Source: Phoebastria nigripes (lineage: Eukaryota > Chordata > Aves > Procellariiformes > Diomedeidae). From it: DNA of 64,000 nucleotides. The stretch is taken from assembly GCA_035582835.1 (NCBI GenBank), contig JAYKAV010003080.1, forward strand, positions 357,753-421,752. Reading direction: 5' to 3'. This document shows positions 22,901-37,900 of this stretch, piece after piece (positions within the stretch are counted from its first letter, which is position 1; each line of letters opens with the position of its first letter). The translations under genes were made by a program, and so were the position numbers. The notes beneath the pieces were generated by a model. It did no database searches and was not told where the DNA came from. It saw only the letters and a list, made by a program, of their open reading frames with translations.

Positions 22901-25900
22901 AGCCTATGCCACAAAATTCTACAGAAAAAGTCTTTCCCTCCAGATTTACGTAATGTAACACAAAAATCTTGAGAAGCGATAATAGGCCTATCCACTACCA
23001 GGGCTTTTATTCATTAGAATTAACAGAAAAATGAACAGAAATTCTATTTTTTTCCCCTGAATATTCTTAGCTGTGGGCTCCAGGGCTTGGCAATTGGCAG
23101 GTGCTGTAACTGAACCGGGTCTCAAAGGTGAGATAAAGGGAAGTCTACTTGGAAATACAAAAGTGGTAGCTGCACTCAATCCATTTGTTTGCATTGCTTT
23201 GGTCTCCATTCCATCAGATCAGTCTAAAAATTCTGCCTTTAATTAAAAAGACATGTTTAGCTCATACCCATCCAAACCTTAGCAAGAGTACAGTGCAGGC
23301 TGTGTTATGCTAAGGAGGGCTGTAGATACAGTGCCAGAGAAGGGGCTAAGCTGCCACTCTGCCTTATTAATCTTAAGCCTGTGGAAACACGGGCTCGGAT
23401 GTGGCTTTCATTAAGACACCTCATCTAAGCTAGAGGAAATTCGATCATGTAACTTCTGTGGGTGATTGTCAGCATCCAACTTCATGTGATTCTGAAGTCG
23501 TAAATCTGGCTGGAGGCCAGAATACACTGAATAAATACACTGCACGTGCCCAGAACGTCTCTTGTGTGGTAGGAGAAGGACCAGAGCACGTGGCTATTTT
23601 GTTGGGGTTTTCTACCCTCTTCCCCAGTGTAATCAAGAGATTTCATACACATTTATAGAAANGCCACCATTTGTATCAGCGGGGCTAGAACATGGCAAGC
23701 GTCTACTCATCCACAAAGCACGAAAGAGGGAGAAAGAGCACCAAGGTCAGTTCCTCATATTCTGTGCCCCCCAAAGGGCAGCTTTGCGGTCTACGCATAA
23801 GTCACTTCACCCAGCCCTGAATGGTTTTATGCACTTGGGTTTATTTGATTAGGCAGCATGCAGTCAAGTCATATGCATATCAGAAGGCAAAGGAAACTAT
23901 ATCCAATATAGTTTATAATACAATTTGAGACACTGTTACGGTGGTGATCGATACAGTGCATAGTGGCATGTTGTGTCTGTCTGACAGTAATTAACACAGT
24001 CCATCAAGCTGATCCAGCTGTGTCAAATGAGGGCAGTGGGAGAGATTTCAGCTGCTTGCTCATTGGCTTTAGCATGAGTACAATTTAGTGTCGAATGACA
24101 AAAAGCGTGTATTTTTTGCTCTTTTGACACAGGTATGGGCCACCAGCTCAAATGAATGTTCATCTGAAAGGTCGTGACTTCCTTACTCTACAGAACTACA
24201 CAGCAGATGAGCTGAAGTATTTGCTGTGGATGGCCTCAGATTTGAAACAAAGGATACAGCACAAAGGAGAGGTAAAATGCTTTAATGGTCATTTAGGTCA
24301 CTCAGATGTTGAAATAAACATTGTTCTGAAAAGTATTGGGAATGAGCCGTTCAGCTGTCTTGTCCTAAACAACATCACCTGAGCTCTTAAATACTGTAAA
24401 TCATGTGCTACAAATCAAAAAGCCGTCCTGTAAAGTGTTTAGAGATATTCTTTAAATGCTTCAGAGGACTTCGCAATTGAAAAGGTTAAAAAGCTTTGCT
24501 CAGCTAACTCCCTGTTGTCAGCTAACCCCATCCATCTATACATGGTGTACATGCAGCACTAAATGTAGGAAATGGAAGACATTTCCCTGCATGGGATTAA
24601 ATTAGTATCAGAGTTCTCCTTAATGCTAGCTCAAATTGAGTGCCAAAATGCAGTTGCTTTTTGCCCCTAGAATTACTTCTTTCCCTTTAACCTTTCCACT
24701 GCTAATAAATTCCTTGAAAGGCAGGAGAACAAAGCGATGGTTAAAAAAACACCTGTGTAATTTTTCTAATGCGGAATTAAAATGTGAAAGAAGTATTTCA
24801 CACTGTAAAGTGTATAATGACTATAAAATTGAAATGCCTTCAATTTTCATGTTCTAGTATTTGCCTCTGATGCAAGGAAAATCTTTGGCCATGATTTTTG
24901 AGAAGAGAAGCACAAGAACAAGATTATCTGCAGAAACAGGTAGGTCTGAGCAATGGCACGGTCAGATTTTATATGAAACTGTATACTGTGAGTATTGACT
25001 GAAAAACACTGCATAATTTTGTGTTTAGCAATTTCTACTCAGGAGAAGCCTAAAGTTTGAAAGCAAAAATAGGAAAAGAATGGTAGCTAATTGTGTTTCA
25101 CCTTGCATATTAATGTCACAAGCACATCCCTTTGGTCATTGAAATTTCGCCGGATCATTCCAAAACATGATAGATCAGAAATAAAGTAACAGGCAGAAGT
25201 AAGCATTTCTGATGTAACCTCCTAGTTGTACTGGCAAGATGCACATTTCGTAACATCTATTTTAGTAAGCATCACAAATTTAATTCTGTGCAAGCTGTAA
25301 TAAATATTTTTCTAATGTATTATGCATTACTGTTGTCACATTTCAGAGTATGTGTTTAGACTGGGAATCATAGTAATGCCTTGATATAAATTAGGGGGAA
25401 AAAAAATTGACATTATTACCTACAGGGGAAGATAACTTGATGGAGACTCCAGGGTATTAGCCTAATAAGATCAGGCACTGGATCATTATTCTTTTAGGAT
25501 ACAGTCCTGCAAACACTGAAACACGTACATATCTTTATTTACATGGTAGTTGTTCTGAAGTCAATGGGACTGCTGAAATAAATTGTTAATGTGCTTGCAT
25601 GTTAGCAAGGAATAACTATGAATTGGTGACTGTCTTATGGGTACATTTTTACACATTAAGGGAGGAGAAGCCTGCCCTTCTCACATTTAAGTTGACCCAG
25701 CATCCCTTAGGCTGACTTCTCGCTGGTGAAGGGATGGGAAACTTGTTGAGTATTCAGATTTCTTTACAAGGTGTAAGGGAGAAGGTAAAAATAATGGAAG
25801 GAAGAAGCAGATATGTTATCTGCAAGCATTTCTGAATTTGCCTTTGTATCCTCTGGCACAATCATTTACCTGCTGATCCTGGCCTTTATGCAGACTTGTT

Positions 25901-28900
25901 GTTGCTTTCTGTTTTCTCCAGATAAGCAGGACTTACAAATGGGTTTCTCTTGTGTGCATTCCCTCTCTGTGAAGACCACCCACCTTTTAACTCTGGAGTT
26001 TTTAGTCCAGTTTCTAGTTGCCTGCCATACTGGTACATGGGCAGATAATGACGAATTCTCTGAATCTGTTTATCCTTCATGCTTCTGTATGCAGAGGGAA
26101 GCACTGTTTAGTCCTTGGCTTTTGAAGGCTTATGGAAGGGGGAAGCTCGGGAAAGTTCAAATGAATTAACTTAAGGATGGGGGTTAATGCACATAAATTC
26201 ATCCAAGAGGGATTAAGCTCCAGTGAAATAAAACCAATTTATTTCTCAGTGAGAGCTTCCACGAGGGAGTTTAATGCAGTTTAATTTCTGTGCATTAACT
26301 TCACACCTTCAGTTAATTGGTCTTAAGTCCCCTAAGCCTAAGACTTTATTTCAAAGGCAGACTCAAGTTTTTTCTGTCCATGGAAACTCTATACATTTCA
26401 GCTGGTTTTTAACATACATGACTTCTCCCTTGGAATTTCTAACTCAAAACAAATGTGGGATTACATGTCTTCCTTTTAGCTAAATAAGCTAATTTAATAC
26501 CAATTTTCTAATGTCCAGTGAAAGTGGACATTGAAGTGAATTGGAGCGTTTATTTATAAAATCCCTGAGCCATCTCAAATAGCATTTCCCATGAGTTGCA
26601 CCTTCAATATGTTGAAAAAGATCACTTGTGGGACAAGGTTCTGGTGATGAGATTAATCTAAAGAAACTTTGCAACTCTCAGGAACAACTAGATGAAAATC
26701 AATGGGTTTCATTATAAAGGAGTAGAGACTTGGAAAGCACTGGTTACAAAATCTGCTCTGCAGTGTCTAGGAGATTGTTGCCATATATTAACACCACAGA
26801 AGTCTTTTCAGAAGTCCTGCTGTCCCTATGCCTATAAAGAACACCATTATTGAAAAATAAATAAACAGAATCACAGAATGGTTGAGGTTGGAAGGGACCT
26901 CTGGAGGTCCTCTGGTCCAACGCCCCTGCTCAAGCAGGGTCATCTAGAACCAGTTGCCCAGGACCATGTCCAGAAAGCTTTTAAATAGCTCCAAGGATGG
27001 ACACTCCACAATCTTCTGGGGCAACCTATGCCAGTGTTCAATCACCCTTTCAGTAAAAAAGTGTTTCCTGATGTTCAGAGGGAACCTCCTGTGTTTCAGT
27101 TTGTGCCCATTGTACTGCTGAAAAGTACCTGGCTCCATCCTCTTTGCACCCTCCCTTCAGGTATTGATATACATTAGTAAGAGTCCCTCTGAGCCTTCCC
27201 TTCTCTAGCCTATGCAGTCCCAGCTCTCTCAGCCTTTCCTTATACGAGAGAGGCTCCAGTCCCTTAGTCATCTTTGTGGCTCTTTGTTGACATGGACATA
27301 CTGACTTTCTCCAATATGTCCATGTCTCTCGCATACTGAGGAGCCCAGAACTGGACACTCCAGGTGTGGCCTCACCAGTGCTGAATAAAGGGGAAGGATC
27401 ACCTTGCTCCACCTGCTGGCAATACTTTGTCTAGTGCAGCCCAGGATACCATTCGCCACCTTGGCCGGAAAGGCACATTGCCGGCTCACATTCAACTCAG
27501 TGTCCACCAGGACACTCAGGTCCTTTTCTGCCAAGCTGCTTCCCAGCTGGGTGGCCCCCAGCATGTACTGGTGCATGGGGATTGTTCTTCCTCAGGCACA
27601 GGACTTTGCGCTTCTCCTTGTGAACTTCATGGGATTCCTGTCAGCCCATTTCTCCAGCCTGTCAAGGTCCCTCTGGATGGCAACACAACCCTCTGGCATA
27701 TCAGCCACTCCTCACAGTTTTGTGTCATCAGCAAACTTGCTGAGAGCACACTCTGCCCCATCATCCAGATGATTAATGAAGATGTTAAACAGGACTGGAC
27801 CCAGTATTGACTCCTGGGGTACACTGCTAGTCACTGGCCTCCAACTAGACTTTGCACCACTGATCACCACCCTCTGGGCCCAGCCATTCAGCTGGTTTTC
27901 AACCCACCTCACTGCTCATCCAGCCCGTACATCAACAGCTTGTCTATGAGGATCTTATGGGAGATCGTGTCAAGGGCCATAATGAAGTCCAGGTAGACAA
28001 TACGCACTGTTCTCCCCTCATCTACCAGGCCAGTCATTTAATCATAGAAGTTTATCAAGTTGGTCAAGCATGACTTCCCCTCGGTGAAGCCATGCTGGCT
28101 ACTACTGATTATTTTCTTGTCCTTAATGTGCCTGGAAATGGTGTCCAGGATTAGCTGCTCCATCATCTTCCCAGGGATCGAGGTGAGGCTGACCGACCTG
28201 TAATTCTCTGGGTCCTCCTTCTTGCCCTTCTTGAAGATAGGGGTGACATTTGCTTTCCTTCAGTCTTTGGGCACTTCTACCAGTCACCAAGATTGATCAA
28301 AAATTATCAAAACATTAATTTATAATGCATTGTAAGAGAACACTTGACATTTGTGGCTTTTCCAACATACTATGCCTCTAAACTGTTTTATTCTGATGAC
28401 ATTGCAACTGTACTGAATAATGTACAGCTCCTTGTGGTATAATTCATTGCCCCTTTACTCTCTTGAATAAATATAATCTTGTCCTAATGCATATTTCTGA
28501 AACCCATATTATTTTACCATTTCTAAGAGTAGTAGTGGTGGTGTAAGTTTAATGAAGAACTACAAGTAACTTCCATAGGGCATTGGGAAAGTAAATCCAG
28601 TTTTGTGGAGCTTACTAGATTTATTGCTATCACTGGCTATTGGAAAATGTGACATCTCTGCTATTATGCTGGAAAATGTCATCTATTTGCAGTCAGAATC
28701 CCATACCCATTCTGCATAAAATCTTGCGTACTTTTTGAAAACAAAGATATTCCACATGGTCATATATTACTTGTAAAATAAACATCCTCAGGCATGGCAT
28801 AAAGGTGAATGCCCTGGTTTTGTTATAGCTTTGGTATAAAATATTCTGATTGTCACTGATACTCTTAAAATATACAGCTGCAGTTACGTTTTAGTGAACA

Positions 28901-31900
28901 AATTATAAATAAATCCAACCATTTCACAGATGCTGAATGCAGGCAATATGTCACAAGGTAGAAACGGAGAGGAAACAATACAGGCAGAAAAGCTCTGTAT
29001 ATCTTCTGTCGTTGTGCACTGGAATACACAAGGTCTTAACAGCTTTACAGAGGTTCACTGCCACGGGCTTTAGTGCAATTAATTACTCCCAACTCACTCC
29101 TCTTACACAGTGGGGTGAGAGGAACATGATGTCCATGCCTGAAGACTACTACATACAGTCACAGAAATAATTGCGTCACTTCGTATGTTCTAATGTAGTG
29201 GGGATGGTATTACATGGCAGGAATACAGGGTCTGTTTTTTGTTGGAATGGCTAGTATTATTTAGCTTGGCCACGTCACAGAGGGGGCAAGAGTACTCTTT
29301 TAGCTTACTCTCCATTTAGATGGGTAGCTTTAAAAAACTGCTTATCAGTTTTTAGGTTTCTTCTTTAGGAATATTCCTGTAATTGCTGCCTAGAAGAGTT
29401 CTTTGTTATCAGTCTAAACTGAAAAATGCTTTCTAGATTGTAAGTCCTGGCAGGCAGTGAGGAAACTAACAAATCCAAATCCAGATGTCTTGAAATATGA
29501 AAAAGGATCCTTCCTTTGAGTTTGAGAAGATGGCTGTGTATTTCTCCTGGTGATGGCGGGGCAGCCCCACAACTGTGTATCTAACGTCTGAACTAGAGGA
29601 TTCACTTTGGCGCACTTACCCAATGTAGCAGGGACAGGCTGGAATGGAGATTTAACTCATGTCTGTACAACCACCAGCACTCGCGTCCTACGTGAAAGAG
29701 TTTGCGTAAGCGGGCTCAATAATGTGCCACAGCCTGAGGTATAAAACTTTCCATTTTTGAAAACTAACAGTAGTGAGGGGTGTGGACATGAGATAATAAT
29801 CTATTCTGGCTCTGCAGTATGAACATTTAATACAGTTTGTTGAAGATACCAAGATTCATATAAACACTTAGCATGTGGCTTTGGATATGATCAGCTTGTG
29901 CCAACGAAGAGGATTAGATCTTTCAGTTTAACACAGCACTCCAGCATGTGCTTATTGGCTGAATTGGTGCCTGCATATCTTCAAAAGTCATCATTTTTTT
30001 CTTTCTACTAGTAGTCTGGATGAAAGAATCGGAAGCAAAGATTCTTTCTCTGCAACTATATACAAAGCTAGAGCACAGACCTCCTGTATTTCCAGGTGGA
30101 AAGTTTTGGATGGAAATATGTTCCCAGGCCCTGCACAGATGGCCAGTTCACGAGCAGAAAGCCCAACACATTAGGACTCTGCTGTGTACACAGACTCCAG
30201 GTGGTAGCTCCAACTGGGCTGCCTGACGTCTGGCAATTCTGAATAAATGGCCAGATTCCTCTTTTTCTACCTGGGCATCATTTATAGAAAACAGAACACG
30301 TCCATGGGAGCCTGCCTGGACTGTGAAACATCACCGAAGTGTATGCATTTAGAAGCCTAAAATGCAGAGCTGTTGTATTGTGTGGAACTTGCGGGGATAA
30401 ATCACTGACATAATTGTATATGACTTCGAAAAAAACCACAAGCTGGACAGGAAAAGTTACTACAACCAACATTTCATCCTTGAGGTCTTGACTAAAAACT
30501 TGCATTGAATAGATAGGCTGTAATGTCTAGGCAACAGTTTGCATACACATTCCCATAAATACAGTGCTTGTGTCTGAGCTGCAGAGAGGGGTGAAAAAGT
30601 ATTTGAGGAAACCTAACCATTTTTCCTGCCTTAATATAGAAATGCTTCTGAATAACCAAGAAAGGAGGGCAAAGCAACCAGCAAATGTATAGTGCTTTTT
30701 TAACAGCAAAAAGTAATAGAATAAGTGATGCTTCATTCTTAAAAGTTTGCTGTGTCTGACTAATCTTGAGATTTGGAGCAATCCTTAATGATGACAAAGG
30801 GAAAGTAAAATCAGGCCCATTCAATAAAATGAGTATACACTACCTGGATGGAGCAGAGATTTGCCCTTCAGGTGGGGTCTGGAGCATCATTATTTTTAAT
30901 CTGACTTTTAAGGAAATTGAGGCAGTCAAAAGGCAATGATTTGCCAGTATTATTTTTATCTATTGCATTTTAAAGTCTAGAGACTGGCTGAGCTGATGCA
31001 AAGTGGAAGACCTCACCTCAACCCTGCTGCTCGCATGGGATGGAAGTTAATAAGGGCTGCTCTGTGTTAGGGGCCCAGTTGTGGGGCCCAGGCCTGCCGC
31101 CTGAACCTAGTTGCTTGGTTTTATCTGTGAAAGGTTTCACTCCTGGTTTAATCCTTTTTTGAAGAGTAGCTGTGGGATCAACTTTTTAATCTTTGACAGG
31201 CCTGTACAAACATCATGTTGAAGCTTCAGACCTGGTGATGTCTGCAGTGCCATCTAATGGCTACAACCAGCCCAAGCAGCTTTTAACCTTTTTTCCTTTT
31301 TTTTTTTCTTTCCTCTTTTTTTCCTTTTTTTTTAACAGCACGAAATTTGTTACCACCTCCAAGAGATCACAGTTTGGTAGAGAAGTGGGGTCTCTGCTCT
31401 TCTGTGCTGTATGCAGCCTTTCTCTTCCTGGCAATAAAAATAAGATGGGCTTCCTTCTAGATTTTTATCACGATAAAAGGCTTACTCCCCCGCAGTGTTG
31501 TCTTGAGAAGGTTGGTTTGTCCACACCGAGATTCCCTGGAAATTTGCTCCATCGTGGATATTAGTGACAGGGCAAGATCTCCCTGACAATTTCTTTACTA
31601 GAAGGGAGTTGTTCTTGTGCGGAAAATCTTCCCCAGTGCACAGAAAATGCCTTACAGGGCTACCTACAGCCCAGTTCAAATCCTACACTTTGTATGTCCC
31701 CTGTTGTAGGACCCTGTGTCCTGTGCTAGACTTACGCTAAACCATTTGTGACAGTTCATAAAACAGCCCCTCTCAGGCTCCATCCTCCCAATATGTGGCC
31801 ACCATGGACTTTACACTGAGATTCAGTGGAGGGAGGCTTTAGACTTAAACCAGGCAAAGGCAGGGAGACTCAAGTGCTGGTGAAAAAAAGCTGTTTTCCT

Positions 31901-34900
31901 CCCTGTCTGTGTCAGCTGGTTGCTTGTGGTAGCTTTCTAGTGATGGTGCAATGGAAATAAGGCAGGACAGAACCTGAGAGTTGCTCTTAGCATGTAATTT
32001 GTCTTTATTCAAAACACCGTCCAGACACCTTTTAAGTTCCCCGAAGTGTTTTATATTCTTAAATGATGCTCAGGTCTTTCCATGGTTTCCTGTTCAGGAA
32101 TAGATTTCACTCTTCAGACCTAATCCGTCCAGTTCCTTGGCTCACCTTGTAAGTTCCCAACTATTGCAGGGTGGAGGGATGCTGGCAGTGCCCGAGATCT
32201 TTCCTTTTCTCTCTGTCACATTATAATTTCTAAGGCACTTGGTCATTTGTGACCAAGCTCAAGTTTGTTATAGTGTATAGAGGAGACTTAGGGTTTTCTA
32301 TCTGAGTGAATATAATTGAAGCTTCTTGCAAGGATGTGGAATTACACCTAGTGACTCAGATGGCCCTTCTAGGATGCTAAGTCCCTTTAAGTAGAAATTC
32401 AGCATGATGAATGGATTACCTAGCTCTTAACAGGGAGCCACGGTGATGCTTTTGGCAATATGTAGCCTTGCAGCTTGAATGGCTGTTCCTATGAACACAG
32501 ATCAGAACTCATGCCTAAGGATTTCAGCAGAGCATCACATTTGAGTGGTTTTATTCCAAAATATATTTATTTGTGTCTTGTGTGTCAGACTTTAAGTGTT
32601 TTAAACATTTGGATGCCCTGCTGAGCTTTACTTTTACTGCTGTAAATATCTTTTACATGAAGAAGATTTTGAATCTTGGCTGTAAATATGAGGTGCTGGT
32701 GTTTAATTTATTTTTTATTTGTCCTCACTATAGGATTTGCTCTCCTTGGAGGACATCCTTCCTTCCTTTCAACACAAGACATACATATGGGCACTAATGA
32801 GAGTCTCACAGATACAGCAAGGTTGGTAAAAGGTCACTTGATTGATCACTATGTATTTGGTAGTTGATCAGGCTGAAACCTGTCTCTCAGAATTTTGGAA
32901 GCTAATATTTTCTTTCTGGAAAATGTCAGAAGGCACTCCAGATTTCTTAAATATTTAAAGATCAGCTCACAGAATCTGTAGTTCAGTACACCATCATTCC
33001 ATCCACTCTAGCTCTCCAAAACATCTCACAACGAGAAATATTTTTACCAAATTTGGCTTATAGAGTGTTAGTGAGAGTGACAGTCACACAAACAGAAACA
33101 TTTTGTGAACCTCAGTAGTATAGCTCCACTGATGACAGCACATATATTCAAACAAGAGTAGAACCTCCTGGTTCTGTTGCTCCTCATGGAGCTAGAAGTA
33201 CAGCTGACTGGCAAATCAAAAAGCAAAATCAAAAAGCAAAGACTTTATTTATCCAGTTAGGCCAGCTGCTGGTGGACCTTAGCCTAGCTGCGGTGACAGG
33301 GTGGCACTGAAGGCTACTCTGATCCCCCTATTTCAGCAGCACCAAACTTGACCAACACTTTGCAGCCAGTTTCTGATTTCATGTGCCCTCCTCCACAGCT
33401 GTACCCACTGTCAGGACTGCTGTGGAGGCTGGGCTATGGCACTGTTCTCTTGCTGGCACCCTTGGAAGATCTTAATCATGCCCAGTCCCACATGCATGCA
33501 GGGATGGGTAGCTAGCAGCCTATCTCCATTGCCGTAGCAGGGAAGAGCTGAGCTCAAGGTTTTTCTCCAGTGGATTCCCTCTGATGTTGCAGAAAGTAGG
33601 CAGAACATGAGGTTATCTTTTGCAGGTGCTCTTGCTGTTTTTCATAGCACTCCATGTACTAAAGACTCATCCAACCTCAGTATTGTGCTGCTTTCTAGGC
33701 AGCCCTTTTGCAGCCTGAGGTTGATTCAGTCAGGCTCAGCTGTTGGAAGGTTAGTAGTGTCTGAAAGGTCTTTTTTGTTCNGGTGAAAGATATGCAGTGT
33801 CAAGCTCGTCAGGCTCAATTCAAAATATGCAATCAGCCAGCTGAGGGTCCATTGCCTCTGCTGTATACTATCGTTTTCACAGTCAGTGGGAGAGATTGTT
33901 TGAGAACTATGTTGCTATTCTCTCTGTGATGAAATCCAAGGAAAGTGTAAGAAAAAGACCAAACATTTGAACATTTCAAGTTTTTCTTTCTTGCCTTTAA
34001 CCACTGAAGTGGAAGATATATGGTGTTGATAGAAGAAAGTCAAAATTTCAGTCTCTTGAGGCTTGAAAGTACTTAGCTCTCACTCCCTGGTAGATACGTA
34101 ACTCTGCCAGTATCAAAGTAAGCTGCAACGATAGCGTTCAGATGTTTCAACAGAAGTGTCCCCCACTGCCTTGCTTTAGTAACTACAAGTTTAAAAGATT
34201 CAAAAATCATGTAAACTTGTGGGCCTACAAAGGGAACAGATTAATCTGAGACTTAACAGTCAAGTCNGAGGTACATTAGGCCGCTGTGTCCAGTGGCCAC
34301 TGTGGCCAGTTCAGCAGAGCTCATACACTGCCATGGGATTCAAATACATCCCCTCAAAAGAAATCCTTCATACATCATGGGACATAGCCCCAGTTTAAGC
34401 AGGACAGCTATAGCTTCATCAAAGTGTGCCATTTAAATGCTTCAGAGCGCATGCATCCCTGCTACAACTCTATTGGCATGAGAGATNGAGGATTTTTCAA
34501 GTCAAACATACATAGTTTACTGTGTCATATTAAAGGTGAATGGGAAACATATCAAAGGTAAATCCCCCACACTGATGTAAATAAGTATTATTATTCTCCA
34601 AGGGTCTTGCCTTTTCTTCCATTCTCACTGGACCATTGTAAGCAGAGAGCCTCTCGGCAGAGGAGGGGGAAGAGGAGAGGATGCTGACAGAGGGCACAGT
34701 AGGAGGGAGATGGGAGGCTGGTGCTGAGAGACTGGGACTGAAGAGACAGAAGCTGACATGGTGAGCAGGGGTACCAGCATGCCAGGCTGGAAAGAAGAAG
34801 ATCAGCTGTTTACATCAGCTTAAAGAACTGAAATTGAGAAGGGATGGGACACACCAGAGCAGTGGAGAATGAATGAAAAAGTGCAGAGGTGTCACATTTG

Positions 34901-37900
34901 GAAAGTAATGACTTCAGGCTCCAAGACAAAATGACGTGGAAGGATTGCAATGCCACCAAAGGTGGCAGGTGAAGCCAAAGGAAGGATTGATTTACCAGGG
35001 CCAATGTGAGATTGGAAGGAAAGGGAAGGGAAGGACAAATGGTGAGACTTTTCGAAGCAGTATGTCAGGGTGCCATGTGGGCTCGTGGCTCCTTGGGGAC
35101 TAGGGAGGCTTGGGTGCCAGGGGCAGGGCACAGGGTGCCCCGGGTCAGGCAGGGCAGAGCCTCTTCAGCCAGAACCTGTCCCACTGCCTCCAGCCAGGGA
35201 GCAGGGTAGCCGGAGGGCAGCCAGGGGCAGCCATAGCCCAGGGCATCAGGCACCTCTGTGGGGATGGGGGTGGGCCAAGGCCAGGCTGGGACATCAGCCC
35301 GCAGGTGGGGGTCCAGGTCAGGATCAGCATGGGCATGGTTACAAAGCAGCAGCAGATGTGACTCCCAAGAGAAAGGGGTTGGCCCTGATGGAGGCTCCTC
35401 ACAGTGCTGTCTGGGAGCCTCACCCCCCTGACATCAGAGCGATGAGGGGTAGCCCTCAGCTGCACTATTGCAAAGTTGGCTTTGAGCTCCAGCAGCCAAA
35501 CCTCCAGGAAGGGGAAGGATGTGGTCAGGGCCCTTACGCAGCACTCCCCTGCAATAACCTCTCCAAGCAGCATCCCACCAGACGTGCAGGACTGTCATCC
35601 GGAGGCTCTCTGCCATTCAGATGCCAACACTGCAGCAAATCCAGGTGTGTTCTGATACACAAATGGACATGCTTTGTATAGGCCAGTTTTCATTTCTTCT
35701 TCTTCCCAAATGGGATAATAAAGGACCATTAAATCTTTGGTTCACAGTCTCTTGAATGACCTTTGTTTGCACAAGCAAAAAGGAAAAAGAAAGACAGTAA
35801 GCTACAGGAGAAAAGGCCAAAAGGAGAAGCAAGCAAATCTTCCAGTCATTCTGGAGGGGTTGCCATTCTGTGGAGAAAGCTCGCACAATACCCACTTCCC
35901 ATGCAAGCCTTCAGCCCCCCTTTTCTCTGGCACTGCTTGCTCTTCCAGGTCAAGTCCCTATTTATGACCCTGACTTGGGGATTTTGCTCCTCTGCTGAGT
36001 CACAGCACTTGCCTGCTACAGTGGGATGAGGGCTTTCCCAAGTCCTTACAGAGCCCCACGTGCTCTGCTTCACTCCTGCTCTCATTAACAGAATTATTAT
36101 TCTGTTTACCCAAAAGAACAACCTGAGTGTTAATTCCTTGGCATTTCTTGTGAATGAAGGATAACATGCCAACCTCATTCAGTTAATGTAAGAATAAAAA
36201 AAGAATGCCTGTAGTAGACCCAGAGGGTATTTCAAATATTTACAGCTGTGTGTCTAGGGCTCTGAAGGCCTTAGAAGTACTTGAGATTGAGACTTAAAGC
36301 AAAAGGGGCACAGATCTATAAAAGTCCCCAGTTTTTATTAGAATTGCTGCAGGTAAGGGTTGAAAGCATTTCTGCTGTGAACATATTTTTAGTGACTTAT
36401 TACCTGCTCATAATACAGTTCTTCCATGCTTCACAAAAAGTTTACATTTATGCTGGCACAGTAGCAAAAAGTTAGAGCTCCATTAAGGAGCTCTAAGCCT
36501 TTCAGTGCTGTTTAGCATGTCTGATCTATTACGTGAAATGGAATAGAAGTACTGTATCTGTATTTTCCACTGTAGAGCAGTTCCGTTGTGCACCACTGTT
36601 GCTCCGTGGCCATAAGGTTCAGTGACAGCACTGAAGAGCTCACAGGATGATTTTACCAGTCCATTGGCATTATTAGGGGATGAATCTCTGCATCTATGGG
36701 GAACGGGTTTACTTCTCACCACTCACCTCCACCATATGCCCCTGTAAGACTATGAATGACAATGAAGTAGTCTTGTCAGAAAGTTAAACCTTTTGAATGG
36801 ATACATACTTTCAAAACAAAAAAAAAAAACGACCTTGGATAGCAATATTCTCCCCAAGATATATGCAAATGCCCCATTTTCAAATTCAGAGATCAGCCAC
36901 ACCAAAAAGGCATACTTTTATTTGTGTTTAATTTTGGATTCCTTAGAGGATACACTTGAGTAAAAATTTCCAGCTTTTCTCCGTAGAAATAAAAGTTATT
37001 TTGAAAAGAGAGATATGCAGCATTCCAATACACTTGTATATTTCCAAGCTCTGGGATGTTGAAGTTTATAGGCTCACAATCTTGCAAAAAGAATGAAAAG
37101 AGAAAAAGACCTTGTAGTTGGTGATAACACAGGAACCTTAAATGAAAAGTCACCTGATAAGCCTGTGCTTACGCCCCCTCACCTTCCAAAACTTCATCTT
37201 TACCAAGGACTTTTATCTAGCCAGGTCTTTTTTCCTATGCAATCTCAGCCTTACATGGTTTCCTTTAAATTGATTTGATTACAGAAGACTTCATCTCCTC
37301 AGATGAGGTCTGTTTTGTTTTTTTTTTTTGCTGAGTTCAATTTGGTTTTGATTTCACAAAGAATAAACCCAGTTTCCACCTGGGTTTCGTACTATAAGAT
37401 ATGACATCTAGAAATGCTGGCAGAAGGACTCTCTGATGTCTTCCTGGTAAGTGTCTAATAATTCTAGTATCTGCTTTCAACAGATTAAGGAAGAAAATCC
37501 AGCAGTTTTCACTAGTTGGTAATTGATTATGACTGAATCTCCTCTAATGGCATACCCTGTAAAGGAACCATCTTCTTGAAATTCTTTATCAGTTGTGTCG
37601 GGTAGGAGTCAGCTGTCCTGACATCCTAAAAAAAAGTCTAAGAAAAATGGGCAATTTCCCAGTGTGATTGCCTCTTTTCCTTGATTGGTGGGACTGGCTG
37701 TGTCTTGTTTAGGGTGGACACCTGTTAGATGGCTAACAAAAGGGACCATGCATCCCATCCCTGATGACTAGTTCAGAATAGAACAGATTTTCCACAGTCA
37801 CATGCTTCAAGCTAGAATAAACACACACAGAGAAAAAGAAACTCGTGAGCTAAGAAGAAATAATGGCACAAACAGCTACTGTTCCAATACCTTGCAATCA

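Larger units (their letters stand above)
24940..32733 (+). other. OTC: OTC intron 3
   Basis: This 7.8-kb intron hosts the CR1 at 26865-28310 in the opposite orientation and a long pyrimidine tract near 31288-31334. The rest (24940-26860 and 28320-32730) has no feature I can support. Confidence 0.85.

Noticed and set aside
25813..26169. 118-codon plus-strand frame in OTC intron 3
   Set aside because: No recognisable domain and no conservation evidence. It lies within an intron in the sense direction but without credible splice sites for inclusion.
36893..37153. 86-codon minus-strand open frame in OTC intron 4 with balanced amino acid content and a splice-acceptor-like TTTTTGCAAG
   Set aside because: No domain was recognised and no partner exon was found. 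A single short frame in a 6-kb intron is expected by chance.
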